A stretch of 26,208 bases of DNA from Bacteroidales bacterium (GTDB lineage: Bacteria; Bacteroidota; Bacteroidia; Bacteroidales; Muribaculaceae): the NCBI GenBank assembly GCA_004553095.1, contig SFMJ01000011.1:1-26208 (forward strand), given 5' to 3'. Shown here piece by piece: positions 26,115-26,208 of this stretch. A program made the position numbers and the translations under genes. The notes below the pieces were generated by a model that worked only from the letters and a program-made list of their open reading frames with translations, did not search any database and was not told where the DNA came from. Within the stretch, counting starts at the first letter, position 1, and each line of letters opens with the position of its first letter.

Positions 26115-26208
26115 TCCTTTTTTCTTTAACGTTTATGCAATATTTTGGGGTGTTTTAGCGTATATCTATATGCTATCATGTCGATACTCTTTTTGTCTTG
26201 TCGGTATG

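Overview
The window is bacterial DNA, most likely from a member of the Bacteroidota (order Bacteroidales). Three things point there. The operon starts carry the promoter form TTG/TTTG-N19-20-TAnnTTTG. CarA, CarB and the SLBB-type polysaccharide export lipoprotein at the right end read like Bacteroidales proteins. Strong Shine-Dalgarno sequences are mostly missing. From memory of family types (no search was possible), most of the nucleotide genes between pyrC and purA look more like Clostridia/Firmicutes versions than the usual Bacteroides ones.

Layout. Positions 1-23865 are one long minus-strand block, read right to left. It begins with panB (pantothenate) on its own promoter. A pyrimidine operon follows: carA-carB-pyrC-pyrK-pyrD-pyrF-pyrE-pyrB. 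Then, from a new promoter, comes a purine operon: purE-purL-purC-purM-purH-purD-folD-purB-purA, with purA running off the left edge. Right of a divergent promoter pair (23925-24024), two plus-strand genes open what looks like a surface-polysaccharide locus: a WecA-type sugar-phosphate transferase and a Wza-like export lipoprotein. No tRNA, rRNA, CRISPR array or insertion sequence was recognised.

How the genes work together. CarAB makes carbamoyl phosphate, and PyrB, PyrC, PyrDK, PyrE and PyrF take it to UMP, so the UMP pathway is fully represented. The purine operon covers FGAR to IMP and on to AMP, apart from PurK. PurF, PurN/PurT and PurK are not in the window; PurD supplies the GAR step. 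FolD sits among the purine genes and makes the 10-formyl-tetrahydrofolate used by PurH. Several joints are tight: pyrC/pyrK overlap by ATGA, pyrK/pyrD by 10 nt, and purM/purC and purH/purD are 14 nt apart.

Most notable points: (1) carB is broken by an apparent 64-nt deletion that shifts the frame and removes the ATP-binding loop of its second synthetase half; (2) PyrB carries a C-terminal four-cysteine zinc module matching only the zinc domain of PyrI, with no allosteric domain; (3) purE is preceded by a 50-codon ORF whose ATG falls at the predicted transcription start and whose stop overlaps the purE start (TAATG); (4) carA has an approximately 270-nt leader with overlapping small ORFs, hairpins and a promoter palindrome; (5) the nucleotide block looks phylogenetically mosaic.
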